This document shows positions 52,946 through 62,591 of a DNA stretch of 64,000 nucleotides, in pieces (the first letter of the stretch is position 1; each line of letters begins with the position of its first letter). The DNA is taken from NCBI RefSeq assembly GCF_037546065.1, contig NZ_JAWMWG010000001.1, positions 868,001-932,000 of the forward strand. The letters are read 5' to 3'. The notes beneath the pieces are model-generated. The model was not told the origin of the DNA and did not search any database. It saw only the letters and a list, made by a program, of their open reading frames with translations. Origin of the DNA: Holzapfeliella saturejae. GTDB lineage: Bacteria > Bacillota > Bacilli > Lactobacillales > Lactobacillaceae. A program made the position numbers and the translations under genes.

Positions 52946-53853
52946 TAGTTCAAGTCTTTTGGATTGTAACCTGACTGAGCTAGGAACAATGGATCTTTAC
53001 GCCAGTTCTTTTGAACTTTAACCCAAAGTTTTAAGTTTACTTTTTCACCCAGTAGGTTTTCAATTTCTTGACGAGATTTAATACCGATGCGTTTTAATAA
53101 GCTAGCACCTTGACCAATTACAATAGCTTTTTGACTTTTACGTTCTACAAAAATTGTTGCATCAATCTGAAGTTTACCTTCAATACGTTGACTCATTTGA
53201 TTAACTAAGACAGCAACTGAATGTGGAATTTCATCGCGAGTAAATTCAAGGATTTTTTCACGTATTAATTCAGCAACGACAAAATATTCTGGACGATTTG
53301 TTAGTTGATCTTCATCATAGAATTGTGGTCCAACAGGTAATTCATCGCTCAATTGATCTAGTAATTCATCAACATTATTTCCTTGTGTTGCAGAAATTGG
53401 ATAAACTTCTTTAAAGTCTAACTCATGACGGTATTGTTCGATAAATGCCAATAAATCATCTGGATGAATCAAATCAATTTTATTGATAATTAAGTAAACT
53501 GGTTTTTTTACGTCTTGTAATAAGTTTAAGATAAAACGATCTCCTGGTCCCATTTTATCTTCAGCTGAAACCATGAATAATACGACGTCCACTTGGTTAA
53601 GCATCCCTAGTGATGATTTTGACATATAATCATCTAATTGGTTTTTGGGTTTATGAACACCTGGTGTATCCAAAAACACCATCTGTGCTTTATCTGAAGT
53701 GTAAATTCCGTTGATATTATTACGTGTTGTTTGCGCTTTATCTGACATAATCGCAATTTTTTCACCGATAATACGGTTCATCAATGTTGATTTTCCAACG
53801 TTAGGACGGCCAATAATCCCAACAAAACCAGATCTAAATTCGTTATTTTCCAT
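52945..53853 (-). CDS. era: GTPase Era
   Basis: 302 residues. GTPase motifs: G1 GRPNVGKST (about residues 15-23), G3 DTPG (about residues 62-65), G4 NKID (about residues 124-127), G5 SAT; the C-terminal KH domain (about residues 205-290) has IGQGASLLKRIGIKSR. It assists 16S rRNA maturation and 30S assembly. It overlaps cdd by about 11 bases. Confidence 0.97.
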   Translation of the reverse strand: MENNEFRSGFVGIIGRPNVGKSTLMNRIIGEKIAIMSDKAQTTRNNINGIYTSDKAQMVFLDTPGVHKPKNQLDDYMSKSSLGMLNQVDVVLFMVSAEDKMGPGDRFILNLLQDVKKPVYLIINKIDLIHPDDLLAFIEQYRHELDFKEVYPISATQGNNVDELLDQLSDELPVGPQFYDEDQLTNRPEYFVVAELIREKILEFTRDEIPHSVAVLVNQMSQRIEGKLQIDATIFVERKSQKAIVIGQGASLLKRIGIKSRQEIENLLGEKVNLKLWVKVQKNWRKDPLFLAQSGYNPKDLN

Positions 53854-54256
53854 TATTTAATTCCTCGCTTGTAAAGTAATAGGGTAAGATTTCATCTAAG
53901 CTGAATTGCTTTAAATCATCTGTTTTAGCTGAAGCTAAAACTATTCGCGTTTCTCGATTGAGTAACTCACTCATCACCTGACGACAAGCTCCACAAGGAG
54001 AAATAGCATTTGGTGTGTTCCCAATAATCACAAAATCTGTAATCGTGGGTTTAGAGTCATTTTGATTGATACTTTCAAATAAACAAACTCGTTCAGCACA
54101 CATTGTTAGTCCATAAGAAGCATTTTCAACGTTAATTCCTTTATAAAGGTTACCTTGATCATCCAATGCAACTGCTGCAACTGGAAAATGAGAATAAGGG
54201 ACATAAGCCCTACTCAAATGCTGTTTAGCAATCTCAATTAATTGTTTAATTTCCAT
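53843..54256 (-). CDS. cdd: Cytidine deaminase
   Basis: 137 residues. Deaminates cytidine and deoxycytidine. Zinc site: GLTMCAERVC (C-A-E) and SPCGACRQV (C-x-x-C). The substrate region VENASYG is present. It sits between dgkA and era, a common arrangement in Firmicutes. Confidence 0.95.
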   Translation of the reverse strand: MEIKQLIEIAKQHLSRAYVPYSHFPVAAVALDDQGNLYKGINVENASYGLTMCAERVCLFESINQNDSKPTITDFVIIGNTPNAISPCGACRQVMSELLNRETRIVLASAKTDDLKQFSLDEILPYYFTSEELNNGK

Positions 54257-54269
54257 AGTTAATTCCTAA

Positions 54270-54662
54270 CTAGTTAATAAATTTAGGTATAAAAATAATT
54301 GCACCAATAATCACAGCCATCATTGCAGTCAAGACCACAAACCCTGCTGCTGTATCTTTAGCATATTTTGCATAATCGTGGTACTTAAAATCGGCAGCTA
54401 AATCAACGACCGTTTCAATTGATGTATTAGCCACTTCAGCAATAATAACTGAAAAGATTGAAAAAACAACCCATAGCCACTCTGCACTAGAGATTTGATA
54501 ATAAAAACTAATCAAAATAACTATGATACTGACAAAAATATCAATCTTAAAATTCCGTTCAACCTTCAACACATGCAAAATACCATCAATTGCATGTCTT
54601 AGTGATTGAAAAAAGTGTCTATTTTTTTGAATTTGCTTTTTATCTTTTAAGGCCATAGTCAT
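54270..54662 (-). CDS. dgkA: Diacylglycerol/undecaprenol kinase (DgkA family)
   Basis: 130 residues, three membrane spans (about residues 37-56, 58-80 and 102-125). Family motif: AEVANTSIETVVDLAA (about residues 75-90). In Gram-positives it mostly phosphorylates undecaprenol for cell-wall lipid recycling. It overlaps ybeY by 23 bases; the start could also be the next ATG (54656). Confidence 0.93.
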   Translation of the reverse strand: MTMALKDKKQIQKNRHFFQSLRHAIDGILHVLKVERNFKIDIFVSIIVILISFYYQISSAEWLWVVFSIFSVIIAEVANTSIETVVDLAADFKYHDYAKYAKDTAAGFVVLTAMMAVIIGAIIFIPKFIN

Positions 54663-55122
54663 CTAAGATTTGGTTTTGCAACCCAATCATTTCCTTTTCT
54701 TCTTCAGGATCAATATGGTCATAACCACTCAAGTGCAAGAAGCCATGGACTAAGGTATAACCAAATTCACGGTCAAAGCCATGACCATACTCTTCCCCGT
54801 GTTCAGCCACAATAGCTGGACAAATCACAAGATCACCAATATTTCTGGCAATACCAAAAGTTTGTTGGAGCATTTCAATCTCTTCTTGGTCTTCACCATC
54901 TTCAATTGCAAAGCTAATGACATCTGTTGGATTATCTTTTCCACGGTAAGTTTCATTGATTTTTTTGATTTCATCTTTGTCAACAAAGCTAATTGACATC
55001 TCAATAGCTTGGTCTGGTGCAATTTTATCTTTAGTATAGTTCAATAAATCAACAGCCCATTGAACTTGTTGATTATCTAGTAAATTCTGTTCGTTAATCA
55101 CATTAATATCTAATTGGCTCAA
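54640..55122 (-). CDS. ybeY: Endoribonuclease YbeY
   Basis: 160 residues. Zinc site HGFLHLSGYDH (about residues 127-137). YbeY matures 16S rRNA and takes part in ribosome quality control. The open start overlaps the phoH stop by four bases. Confidence 0.95.
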   Translation of the reverse strand: MSQLDINVINEQNLLDNQQVQWAVDLLNYTKDKIAPDQAIEMSISFVDKDEIKKINETYRGKDNPTDVISFAIEDGEDQEEIEMLQQTFGIARNIGDLVICPAIVAEHGEEYGHGFDREFGYTLVHGFLHLSGYDHIDPEEEKEMIGLQNQILDDYGLKR

Positions 55123-56090
55123 TTTTGTTCCTCATTTTTTTCGTAGGCTTCAATAATTTTGGTTACGACTGGGTTTCTAACTACATCGCTGGCAGAGAAA
55201 TTAATAAACTTAATTGCATTAATACCTTGCAACCGTTGTTTGGCTTCCACAAGGCCACTCTTTGCGTTGTAAGGTAAATCAATCTGTGTGATATCCCCAT
55301 TTACAATCATTTTAGAATCAAATCCCAGACGCGTTAAAAACATCTTCATTTGTGAACGTGTCGTGTTTTGGGCTTCATCTAAAATCACGAAAGCAGAGTC
55401 TAGTGTTCGTCCTCTCATATAAGCTAACGGTGCAATTTCAATAATTTCACGCTCCATCAAACGATTGGTTGCTTCTGTGCCAAATATCGCATACAAAGCA
55501 TCGTAGATTGGACGAAGATAGGGATCGATTTTATCTTTTAAGTCCCCTGGTAAAAATCCTAGATTTTCTCCTGCTTCAACAGCTGGACGTGTTAGGATAA
55601 TACGTTCGACTTCTCCACGTTTAAAAGCAGAAATCGCCATAATCACCGCTAAATACGTCTTACCTGTCCCTGCTGGTCCAATTCCAAATACAACATCATG
55701 ATGCTTAATAGCCTCCACATATTTGGCTTGACTAAGATTTTTGATACGGATTGGTTTACCTTTAGCATCACGAATTAAAATCTTCTGGTAAAGATCTTCA
55801 AAATACTCAAGCGTCCCTTTTTGGGCCATCTTAATCGCACTCATTACATCTGATCCGTTAATTTTAACACGTTGTTTGATTAAATTCGATAATGATTTTA
55901 ATAACTCATCAACCAATTGGACGTCTGATTGTTGGCCACTTAAGCGAATACTATCACCTTGGTTGGTAATTTCAACATCAAAATAGTCCTGAATTAAGTT
56001 GAGGTGCTGATCATTTACACCAACTAAGCTGATCAAGTCATCAGCATTAGCTGTTTCAAAATAGCTGTTTTGCATCGTTGTATCCGTCAA
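55119..56090 (-). CDS. phoH: PhoH-family ATPase (YqfL/PhoL)
   Basis: 323 residues. Walker A is GPAGTGKT (about residues 138-145), Walker B FVILDEAQN. A small KH-like N-terminal part precedes the ATPase. Family members act with YbeY and rRNA metabolism. The start is TTG with GGAGG upstream (MTDTTMQN); it overlaps ybeY and heads the ybeY-dgkA-cdd-era-recO unit. Confidence 0.94.
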   Translation of the reverse strand: MTDTTMQNSYFETANADDLISLVGVNDQHLNLIQDYFDVEITNQGDSIRLSGQQSDVQLVDELLKSLSNLIKQRVKINGSDVMSAIKMAQKGTLEYFEDLYQKILIRDAKGKPIRIKNLSQAKYVEAIKHHDVVFGIGPAGTGKTYLAVIMAISAFKRGEVERIILTRPAVEAGENLGFLPGDLKDKIDPYLRPIYDALYAIFGTEATNRLMEREIIEIAPLAYMRGRTLDSAFVILDEAQNTTRSQMKMFLTRLGFDSKMIVNGDITQIDLPYNAKSGLVEAKQRLQGINAIKFINFSASDVVRNPVVTKIIEAYEKNEEQN

Positions 56091-56149
56091 TAATACGCCT
56101 CCGAAAGTAAATTTATATCTGCTTTAATGATAAAGCTTTTTAAGGCGAA

Positions 56150-56195
56150 AAAAAACCCTTATTTCTGGAAATATAACCAAAAATAAGGGTTTTAC
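56150..56195 (-). terminator. Terminator of rpsU
   Basis: Inverted repeat AAAACCCTTATTTTTGG / AGAAATAAGGGTTTT with T-run, between rpsU and phoH. Confidence 0.88.
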
Positions 56196-56201
56196 GAGAC
56201 G

Positions 56202-56375
56202 TTATCTCTTACGTTTACGAGCTGCTTCAGATTTTAATTTTCTTTTTACACTTGGTTTTTCGTAAAATTCGCGTTTACGGTACTCTTGGAGTGTACCACT
56301 TTTAGAAACGGAACGTTTGAAGCGACGAAGAGCATCATCAAGAGATTCGTTGTCATGAACGACTGTCTTTGCCAT
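56202..56375 (-). CDS. rpsU: 30S ribosomal protein S21
   Basis: 57 residues, too short for usual gene lists. Sequence starts MAKTVVHDNESLDDALRRFK and ends in a very basic tail (AARKRKR). It binds the 3' end of 16S rRNA. The ribosome site is AAGGAGGG. The promoter TTGACC-17-TATAAT is at 56432-56460. Unlike in E. coli it stands alone, away from dnaG-rpoD. Confidence 0.97.
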   Translation of the reverse strand: MAKTVVHDNESLDDALRRFKRSVSKSGTLQEYRKREFYEKPSVKRKLKSEAARKRKR

Positions 56376-56431
56376 ATGATATCCCTCCTTCCATTTCTAT
56401 GACCCTATAAGGTCAACTAATTACATGCTTA

Positions 56432-56460
56432 ATTATATCGAACAAAGATATCCAGGTCAA
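56432..56460 (-). promoter_or_regulatory. Promoter of rpsU
   Basis: On the minus strand TTGACC at 56460-56455, spacer of 17 bp, TATAAT at 56437-56432. A short stem (GACC-TTATA-GGGTC) follows in the leader. Confidence 0.75.
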
Positions 56461-56496
56461 CAAAATATCACGATGTTTTTTAATTTAATTCTTAAT

Positions 56497-57420
56497 TTAT
56501 TGATTTTCTTTTAATACTTCTTCTTTTAAGTAATTATCGAATTGTTTTTGACGTAACATTTCAATCTCACGCTTATAAGGCGAATATTTTTTCTTGCTAT
56601 CCGATTCATCAGGGATAAATGGTGTTTCTAAAATCTTTGGCAATGCTTTAAAGGGCTCATAGTAAGCGACCTTTTGCAAAGTTTCAAATCCTAGCTGACC
56701 AAACCCTAAATTTTCATGACGATCCTTATGAGAATCGAGTCCAAATTTTGAATCATTAAGATGAATAACGGTAATTCTATCAAGCCCAACTACTCGATCG
56801 AATTCAGCCATAACACCTTCAAAATCATTTTTGATATCATAACCGGCATCATAGACGTGGCAGGTATCAAATGTGATTGATAGTCGATCAGGATGACTTG
56901 AACCTGCAATAATTTGTGCTAATTCTTCAAATTTTTTGCCGATTTCAGTTCCTTTTCCTGCCATTGTTTCAAGTGCGATACTAACTGTTTGAGTTTCACT
57001 TTTTTCAATTGCTTCATCTAAACCTTTGATAATTTGAGCAATAGCTGCTTCTTCTCCAGATCCTACATGAGAACCTGGGTGAAAACTAATGTACCGTGCA
57101 CCAATTGCTTCAGCACGTTGCATTTCTTCAGCTAAAAAGTTAACCGCAAAACCAAAGTTCTCAGGTTTTTTAACGTTACCTAAATTAATGATATAAGGTG
57201 CATGAACGACAATAGGATTAATCTTGTGATCTTCAATAATTGGTGTTGCTTGTTCAATATTGAAATCTGACAACGGACGTCTTCTAGTATTTTGGGGTGC
57301 TCCTGTAAATACCATCATCGTGTTTGCTTGATTAGCAATCGTTTCTTCTGTTGATAACAGAAGCATTTTTTTACCTGATAATTTTACGTGGCTTCCAATA
57401 ATTAATGATTCTTTACTCAA
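56497..57420 (-). CDS. nfo: Endonuclease IV
   Basis: About 307 residues. Zinc-dependent AP endonuclease (TIM barrel). Motifs: VHAPYIINLG (about residue 67), ISFHPGSHVG (about residue 109), LETMAGKGTEIG, ITFDTCHVYDAGYD and VIHLNDSKFGLDSHKDRHENLG. The start is TTG at 57420 (MSKESLIIGSHVK) with AAGGAGCC; the frame to 57444 is inside the previous gene. It overlaps the YitT gene by 8 bases. Confidence 0.95.
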   Translation of the reverse strand: MSKESLIIGSHVKLSGKKMLLLSTEETIANQANTMMVFTGAPQNTRRRPLSDFNIEQATPIIEDHKINPIVVHAPYIINLGNVKKPENFGFAVNFLAEEMQRAEAIGARYISFHPGSHVGSGEEAAIAQIIKGLDEAIEKSETQTVSIALETMAGKGTEIGKKFEELAQIIAGSSHPDRLSITFDTCHVYDAGYDIKNDFEGVMAEFDRVVGLDRITVIHLNDSKFGLDSHKDRHENLGFGQLGFETLQKVAYYEPFKALPKILETPFIPDESDSKKKYSPYKREIEMLRQKQFDNYLKEEVLKENQ

Positions 57421-58279
57421 CTTTAGGCTCCTTAAATCTACCAATTACTTTTTCAGCTTTCGTGATGCTGACAAAAGCATATGGGTCTTTATTTTGCACG
57501 ACTTGTCCTAATTCATGCATTTCATATCTTGAAATAATTGTAAATAAGATGGTTTTTTCAGTATGACCAAAAGCCCCTTCAACGTCATGAACAATCGTGA
57601 TACCTCGCCGCATTTTGCCTTGAATATCATCGATTAAATCACGTGGATGCTCAGTTACAATCATCACTTGCATTTTTTGGTTTTGGGTATAAATCATATC
57701 GATTACACGGCCATTTACAAAGATTCCAATAGCTGTATAAAAGGCAAATGGCCAGCCAAAAATAAAACCAGCAACTGCTACAATCATGAGGTTAAAGAAA
57801 ATATTAATCGTTCCAAAACTATGACCTGTTTTCTTACGAACAATAATTCCAATGATGTCTAACCCACCAGTTGAAATACCATTCTTCAAGGCAAATCCTG
57901 TACCAGCTCCATTAATAACCCCACCAAATAAGGCACAAATTATTGGATCAAACTGTGTGCTGATAGGTGGCATTACTTTCATCATGATTGATGAAAAAGC
58001 AACAGCTAAAATTGTATAAAGGGTGAATTTATGGCCGATTTTGAGCCATCCCATAATAATTAAGGGAATATTTAAAGCAAAATACATCACATTAGTAGAT
58101 AACAAATTATGAGATAAACTTTGAATAATTTGTGCAAATCCAGTGACACCACTGGCATAAATATGTCCCGGTTCCCAAAAAAAGTTCAATGCAATTGATA
58201 CACATAGTGCATAAATAACCGCAGCACTAATCTTTGAAAAATTGGTGTGCTGCCGACTGATTTTAGACAGTTGATCCAT
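57413..58279 (-). CDS. YitT-family (DUF2179) membrane protein
   Basis: 288 residues. Five to six hydrophobic segments in the first 200 residues with GGVINGAGTGFALKNGISTGGLDIIG, and a DUF2179 cytoplasmic domain (about residues 205-280) with VTEHPRDLIDDIQGKMRRGITIV. Function unknown. It is translated just before nfo. Confidence 0.9.
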   Translation of the reverse strand: MDQLSKISRQHTNFSKISAAVIYALCVSIALNFFWEPGHIYASGVTGFAQIIQSLSHNLLSTNVMYFALNIPLIIMGWLKIGHKFTLYTILAVAFSSIMMKVMPPISTQFDPIICALFGGVINGAGTGFALKNGISTGGLDIIGIIVRKKTGHSFGTINIFFNLMIVAVAGFIFGWPFAFYTAIGIFVNGRVIDMIYTQNQKMQVMIVTEHPRDLIDDIQGKMRRGITIVHDVEGAFGHTEKTILFTIISRYEMHELGQVVQNKDPYAFVSITKAEKVIGRFKEPKVE

Positions 58280-58351
58280 AGTTTTTAACTTCCTTTTTTA
58301 TTTAAACTTAGTCTAAGTCTAACAAAAAAACAAGTTTTTGAAAGCAATTAT

Positions 58352-58873
58352 TTAGGATTTCCACACTTCTTTTTTAAATTGTTCACGTCCACCCAATTCT
58401 TCCATTTCAAATCTTGCCGGGTCTTTTTTGTAGAAGTCTTGGTGATAATCTTCTGCCGGATAAAAAGGCTGCTCTGCTTCAATTTGAGTCACAATTGGCT
58501 TATCAAATAAGCCACTTTCAGCTAGCTTAGTACGAGAGGCCAAAGCAATGTCATACTGTTCTTGATTATGATAGAAAATAACCGGACGATAAGATTCACC
58601 ACGATCTTGAAATTGACCCATAGCATCTGTTGGATCGGTTTGACGCCAGTAAATCTCAACAAGCTCGGCATAAGAAATAATATCAGCATCATATTCAATC
58701 TTGACTGCTTCTGTATGTCCCGTTGTGCCCGAACAAACTTGTTCATAAGTTGGATTTGCAACATGACCACCAGTATACCCAGACGTTACTTTCATTATAC
58801 CCCGTTGCTCATCAAATGGTTTAACCATACACCAAAAACAGCCACCTGCAAAAATCGCATATTCTTTTTTCAT
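58352..58873 (-). CDS. msrA: Peptide methionine-S-sulfoxide reductase A
   Basis: 173 residues. Reduces S-methionine sulfoxide. The catalytic GCFWC (about residues 11-15) is present; only one further Cys (about residue 47, EQVCSGTTGHTEA), so recycling probably differs from the four-cysteine E. coli enzyme. Other motifs: TSGYTGG and YHQDFYKK. It lies 27 bp after msrB and forms one transcript with it. Confidence 0.95.
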   Translation of the reverse strand: MKKEYAIFAGGCFWCMVKPFDEQRGIMKVTSGYTGGHVANPTYEQVCSGTTGHTEAVKIEYDADIISYAELVEIYWRQTDPTDAMGQFQDRGESYRPVIFYHNQEQYDIALASRTKLAESGLFDKPIVTQIEAEQPFYPAEDYHQDFYKKDPARFEMEELGGREQFKKEVWKS

Positions 58874-58900
58874 TACTTAAACACTCTCCCTTACACTCAA

Positions 58901-59323
58901 TTATCGATTAAATAGAACTAAATACTTACCATAGCCTTCATCAGCTAATTTATCTACTGGAATAAAACGAAGTGCTGCTGAATTAATACAGTATCTCATA
59001 CCACCCTTTTCAAGTGGCCCATCGTTAAAGACATGGCCTAGATGTGAGTCTGCTTCTTTACTTTTAACTTCAATTCTCTCCATCCCATGAGAAGAATCAC
59101 GTTTTTTAACAACTTTATCAATTGGTTTGGTAAATGATGGCCACCCACAGCCTGCATCATATTTATCTGTTGATGAAAATAAAGGTTCGCCACTGACAAC
59201 ATCGACAAAAATACCATCTTGCCAAAAATCATCATATTCCCCGGTAAAAGGTGCTTCTGTTGCTGCATTTTGTGTCACTTCATATTGTTCTTTGGTTAAT
59301 TGATCTCTTAAATCTTTAGACAT
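58901..59323 (-). CDS. msrB: Peptide methionine-R-sulfoxide reductase B
   Basis: 140 residues. Reduces R-methionine sulfoxide. Motifs: GCGWPSF (about residue 59), SHLGHVF (about residue 92) and the catalytic RYCINSAALRF (about residue 109). The zinc-binding CxxC pairs of some members are absent, as is common in lactic acid bacteria. Promoter TTGTAA-16-TATACT at 59393-59366. Confidence 0.95.
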   Translation of the reverse strand: MSKDLRDQLTKEQYEVTQNAATEAPFTGEYDDFWQDGIFVDVVSGEPLFSSTDKYDAGCGWPSFTKPIDKVVKKRDSSHGMERIEVKSKEADSHLGHVFNDGPLEKGGMRYCINSAALRFIPVDKLADEGYGKYLVLFNR

Positions 59324-59365
59324 TATACTTCTCCTCTCAAACTTTCTTTTAGTAAGTTTAAAGCT

Positions 59366-59393
59366 AGTATACCAAAAAAAGTATTGTTTACAA
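59366..59393 (-). promoter_or_regulatory. Promoter of msrB-msrA
   Basis: On the minus strand TTGTAA at 59393-59388, 16-bp spacer and TATACT at 59371-59366, about 40 bp before the msrB start. Confidence 0.55.
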
Positions 59394-59407
59394 CCTTTAA
59401 ACCAAAT

Positions 59408-59442
59408 AAAAAAACGATAAATAACTCGATTTATCGTTTTTT
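59408..59442 (-). terminator. Terminator of hisS-aspS
   Basis: Inverted repeat AAAACGATAAAT / ATTTATCGTTTT with T-run past the aspS stop codon. Confidence 0.85.
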
Positions 59443-59446
59443 ATTA

Positions 59447-61207
59447 TTAATCTCTTGTTTCAATTCCTAATTCTTCAAGTTGAGCATCTGATACTTCTGC
59501 AGGAGCATTCATCATTGGTTCACTTGCTTTTGAGTTTTTAGGGAAAGCAATAACATCACGAATGTTATCACGACCAGCAAGTAACATTGCAAAACGGTCT
59601 AATCCAATGGCAAGTCCGCCGTGTGGTGGGAAACCAAAGTCAAGTGCGTCTAGTAAGAACCCAAATTGTTCTTTTGCACTTTCTTCAGTAAATCCTAATA
59701 CTTTTAGCATTTTTTCTTGAATTTCACGGTTATGAATACGGATTGACCCGCCACCAAGTTCGTAACCATTTAAAACAATATCATAACTACGAGCATGTGC
59801 TTTATGCGGTTCACTGTCTAGAAGTTTAACGCCTTCTTCATCTGGCATTGTGAATGGATGGTGAGCTGCTGCCCATTTTTCATCGCCTTCATCGTATTCA
59901 AATAATGGCCAATCAACAACCCATAAGAAATTAAATTCTTCTTTGTTGATTAGGTTTTGTTCTTTTGCAATTTCAACACGTAAGTAACCTAATGCATCCG
60001 CAACAACTGTTGCACGGTCAGCTACGAATAATACTAATTCATCGCCCACAAGGTTCAACTTATCTTTTAACTCATCATGTTGATCAGTTACAAATTTAGC
60101 GACTGGTCCGTTGAATTCACCATCTACAAATTTCATCCAAGCTAAACCTTTTGCACCAAAACGTTTGATGTATTCTTGTTTTTGGTCAATTTGTTTACGT
60201 GAATATTCATTAGCACCATTTTTAACAACGATAGCTTTAACTTGTCCGCCATTAGCTACTGCACCAGAGAACACTTTGAAGTCACTATCTTTGAATAAGT
60301 CTGATAAGTCTTGAAGTTTCATATCAAAGCGTGTATCAGGCTTGTCAGAACCATAGTTCGCCATTGCATCATGCCATGACATTCTTGGGAATGGTGTTTT
60401 AATGTCTAGACCTTTCACGTCTTTCATGACTTTCTTGATTAGACCTTCAGTAATATCTTGAATTTGTTCTTCATCTAAGAAAGTAGTTTCCATATCGATT
60501 TGAGTAAATTCAGGTTGACGATCTCCACGTAAATCTTCATCACGGAAACAACGGGAAATTTGGTAGTAACGGTCAAATCCAGCACCCATCAATAGTTGTT
60601 TAAATAGTTGTGGTGATTGAGGTAAAGCGTAAAAACTACCTGGATAAACACGAGAAGGTACTAAATAGTCACGAGCACCTTCTGGTGTTGATTTACCTAA
60701 ATAAGGGGTTTCAATATCGACAAATCCATTTTCGTCGAAAAAGGCATGGATTGAGTGCATCATTTTTGAACGCATCATAATACCACGTTGCATTTCAGGA
60801 CGACGTAAGTCTAAGTAACGGTATTTTAGTTTAGTTTCTTCTGAAGCTTGAACATCATCACTAATATCAAATGGTGGTGTTTTTGCTTTGTTAAGTAACT
60901 CGATACCATCAACTTCCACTTCAATTTTACCTGTTGGATTATTTAAGTTTTGAGTTTCTTCTGAACGTTTAACAACTTTACCATGAACTGAAATAACATC
61001 TTCAGCACGGAGTGTTTCAGCCACAGCTAAGGCATCAGCACTAAATGTTGTGTTAAAGACAAGTTGAACAAATCCTGAGCGGTCTCTTAAATCAACAAAA
61101 ATTAAGCTTCCTAAACTACGACGTTTTTGGACCCATCCATATAGCGTCACCTGTTCGCCGACTAATTCTTCGGTCACTTGACCATTGTAAACTGTACGTT
61201 TTTCCAT
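59447..61207 (-). CDS. aspS: Aspartyl-tRNA synthetase
   Basis: 586 residues, bacterial type class II enzyme. N-terminal OB fold (about residues 1-105: GWVQKRRSLGSLIFVDLRDRSG), motif 2 FRDEDLRGDRQPEFTQID and motif 3 GLAIGLDRFAMLLAG; the GAD insertion lies between. It charges tRNA(Asp). It starts 13 bp after hisS. Confidence 0.97.
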   Translation of the reverse strand: MEKRTVYNGQVTEELVGEQVTLYGWVQKRRSLGSLIFVDLRDRSGFVQLVFNTTFSADALAVAETLRAEDVISVHGKVVKRSEETQNLNNPTGKIEVEVDGIELLNKAKTPPFDISDDVQASEETKLKYRYLDLRRPEMQRGIMMRSKMMHSIHAFFDENGFVDIETPYLGKSTPEGARDYLVPSRVYPGSFYALPQSPQLFKQLLMGAGFDRYYQISRCFRDEDLRGDRQPEFTQIDMETTFLDEEQIQDITEGLIKKVMKDVKGLDIKTPFPRMSWHDAMANYGSDKPDTRFDMKLQDLSDLFKDSDFKVFSGAVANGGQVKAIVVKNGANEYSRKQIDQKQEYIKRFGAKGLAWMKFVDGEFNGPVAKFVTDQHDELKDKLNLVGDELVLFVADRATVVADALGYLRVEIAKEQNLINKEEFNFLWVVDWPLFEYDEGDEKWAAAHHPFTMPDEEGVKLLDSEPHKAHARSYDIVLNGYELGGGSIRIHNREIQEKMLKVLGFTEESAKEQFGFLLDALDFGFPPHGGLAIGLDRFAMLLAGRDNIRDVIAFPKNSKASEPMMNAPAEVSDAQLEELGIETRD

Positions 61208-61219
61208 TTTTACTATCCC

Positions 61220-62506
61220 CTAGTTAATTTCTTTTAATAATTCTGATGCATTTTTGTTTAAAGATTCAAAATCAACAACAGTCTGTGAGCCATCTTCAAG
61301 ATTCTTAAGCGTTGCTGCTTGATTTTCGACCTCTTGATCCCCAATAGTCAAAATATACTTAGCTTGATGACGATCAGCTGATTTGAATTGATTCTTAAGT
61401 TTGCGTTGTGAAACATCAAAGACAACTTTAAGTCCTTGATTTCTCAAAGAACGAGCCAGTTTCAAAACAGTTGCGACAGAATTATCACCTACATTAGCAA
61501 TATAAACTTCTGGACCTTCTGTTGCAAACATTTCAGGGTTTTGTTGTTGTAAAACAAGCATTAGTCTTTCAAATCCAATACCAAATCCAATAGCTGGTGT
61601 TTTTGGACCTGAAAATTCTTCGACTAGTTTATCATAACGACCACCAGCTAGCACCGTACTTTTACTTTGCCATAAGTTTTTATCTTCAATCATAAATTCA
61701 AAGATAGTCCCTGTGTAGTAGTCTAAACCACGAACTAAGTTATCATCGATTTGATAGTTAATCCCCAACTCATCAAGCATACTTAGGACAAAACCAAAAT
61801 GTTGATTAGTTTCATCATCTAAATAATCACGTAACTTAGGTGCATCTGCCACTAATTCTTGATCACGTTTATCTTTAGAGTCCAAGATTCTAAGCGGATT
61901 CACTTGTAGACGTTGTTTGGAATCTTCTGATAGTTCATCTTTAAATGGTTCAAAATAGTTAACTAGTGCTTCATGATAATTTTTTCTGACTTCTGCATTT
62001 CCCAGCGAATTGAGGTGCAATTCAAAGTTTTGCACGTTTAATTTTTTGAGTAAATCATGTGCCAGTAAAATAATTTCAACATCTTGCATTGGATGTGTTG
62101 CTCCAAAGGCTTCCACACCAATTTGGTGAAATTGTCTTTGGCGTCCAGCTTGTGGACGTTCATAGCGAAACATTGGGCCAATATAGAATAATTTGACTGG
62201 TTTTTCATGTTCTGGTGCATACAGTTTATTTTCAACGTATGAACGAACCGTTCCAGCTGTTCCTTCTGGTCTCAATGCAATATGACGGTCTCCTTTATCG
62301 AAGAAATCATACATTTCTTTTGAGACAACATCTGAAGATTCACCACTAGAACGGGCAAATAATTCATATTGCTCAAAAATAGGCGTTCTGATTTCATTGA
62401 AATCATACAAGTCCATAAAATTTCTAACTTCAGTTTCAACATATTGCCAACGATTAGATTCGCCAGGCAAAATATCAACTGTTCCTTTAGGTTTTTGTAA
62501 CTTCAT
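61220..62506 (-). CDS. hisS: Histidyl-tRNA synthetase
   Basis: 428 residues, class II enzyme. Motif 2 is FYIGPMFRYERPQAGRQRQFHQ, the histidine signatures are LVRGLDYYTGTIFE and GGRYDKLVEEF, motif 3 is IGFGIGFERLML; the C-terminal anticodon domain follows. ATG at 62506 with AGAAGGG upstream; TTG at 62512 is two codons earlier. Its own promoter is TTGACA-18-TATTCT at 62585-62556. No T-box is seen. Confidence 0.97.
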   Translation of the reverse strand: MKLQKPKGTVDILPGESNRWQYVETEVRNFMDLYDFNEIRTPIFEQYELFARSSGESSDVVSKEMYDFFDKGDRHIALRPEGTAGTVRSYVENKLYAPEHEKPVKLFYIGPMFRYERPQAGRQRQFHQIGVEAFGATHPMQDVEIILLAHDLLKKLNVQNFELHLNSLGNAEVRKNYHEALVNYFEPFKDELSEDSKQRLQVNPLRILDSKDKRDQELVADAPKLRDYLDDETNQHFGFVLSMLDELGINYQIDDNLVRGLDYYTGTIFEFMIEDKNLWQSKSTVLAGGRYDKLVEEFSGPKTPAIGFGIGFERLMLVLQQQNPEMFATEGPEVYIANVGDNSVATVLKLARSLRNQGLKVVFDVSQRKLKNQFKSADRHQAKYILTIGDQEVENQAATLKNLEDGSQTVVDFESLNKNASELLKEIN

Positions 62507-62555
62507 ACACAAGACCCTTCTCTATCCAGTTTTTTGTCTTATTTCGCATTAATAT

Positions 62556-62585
62556 AGAATACTAGAAAAAGACGCTCTATGTCAA
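62556..62585 (-). promoter_or_regulatory. Promoter of hisS-aspS
   Basis: On the minus strand TTGACA at 62585-62580, spacer of 18 bp, TATTCT at 62561-62556. The -35 box lies just outside the dtd stop region, so no terminator separates dtd from it. Confidence 0.6.
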
Positions 62586-62591
62586 TTTAGA

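Noticed and set aside
62513..62591. T-box leader ahead of hisS
   Set aside because: The gap of 79 bases is too short and lacks the GGGTGGAACCGCG core; only a promoter is seen.
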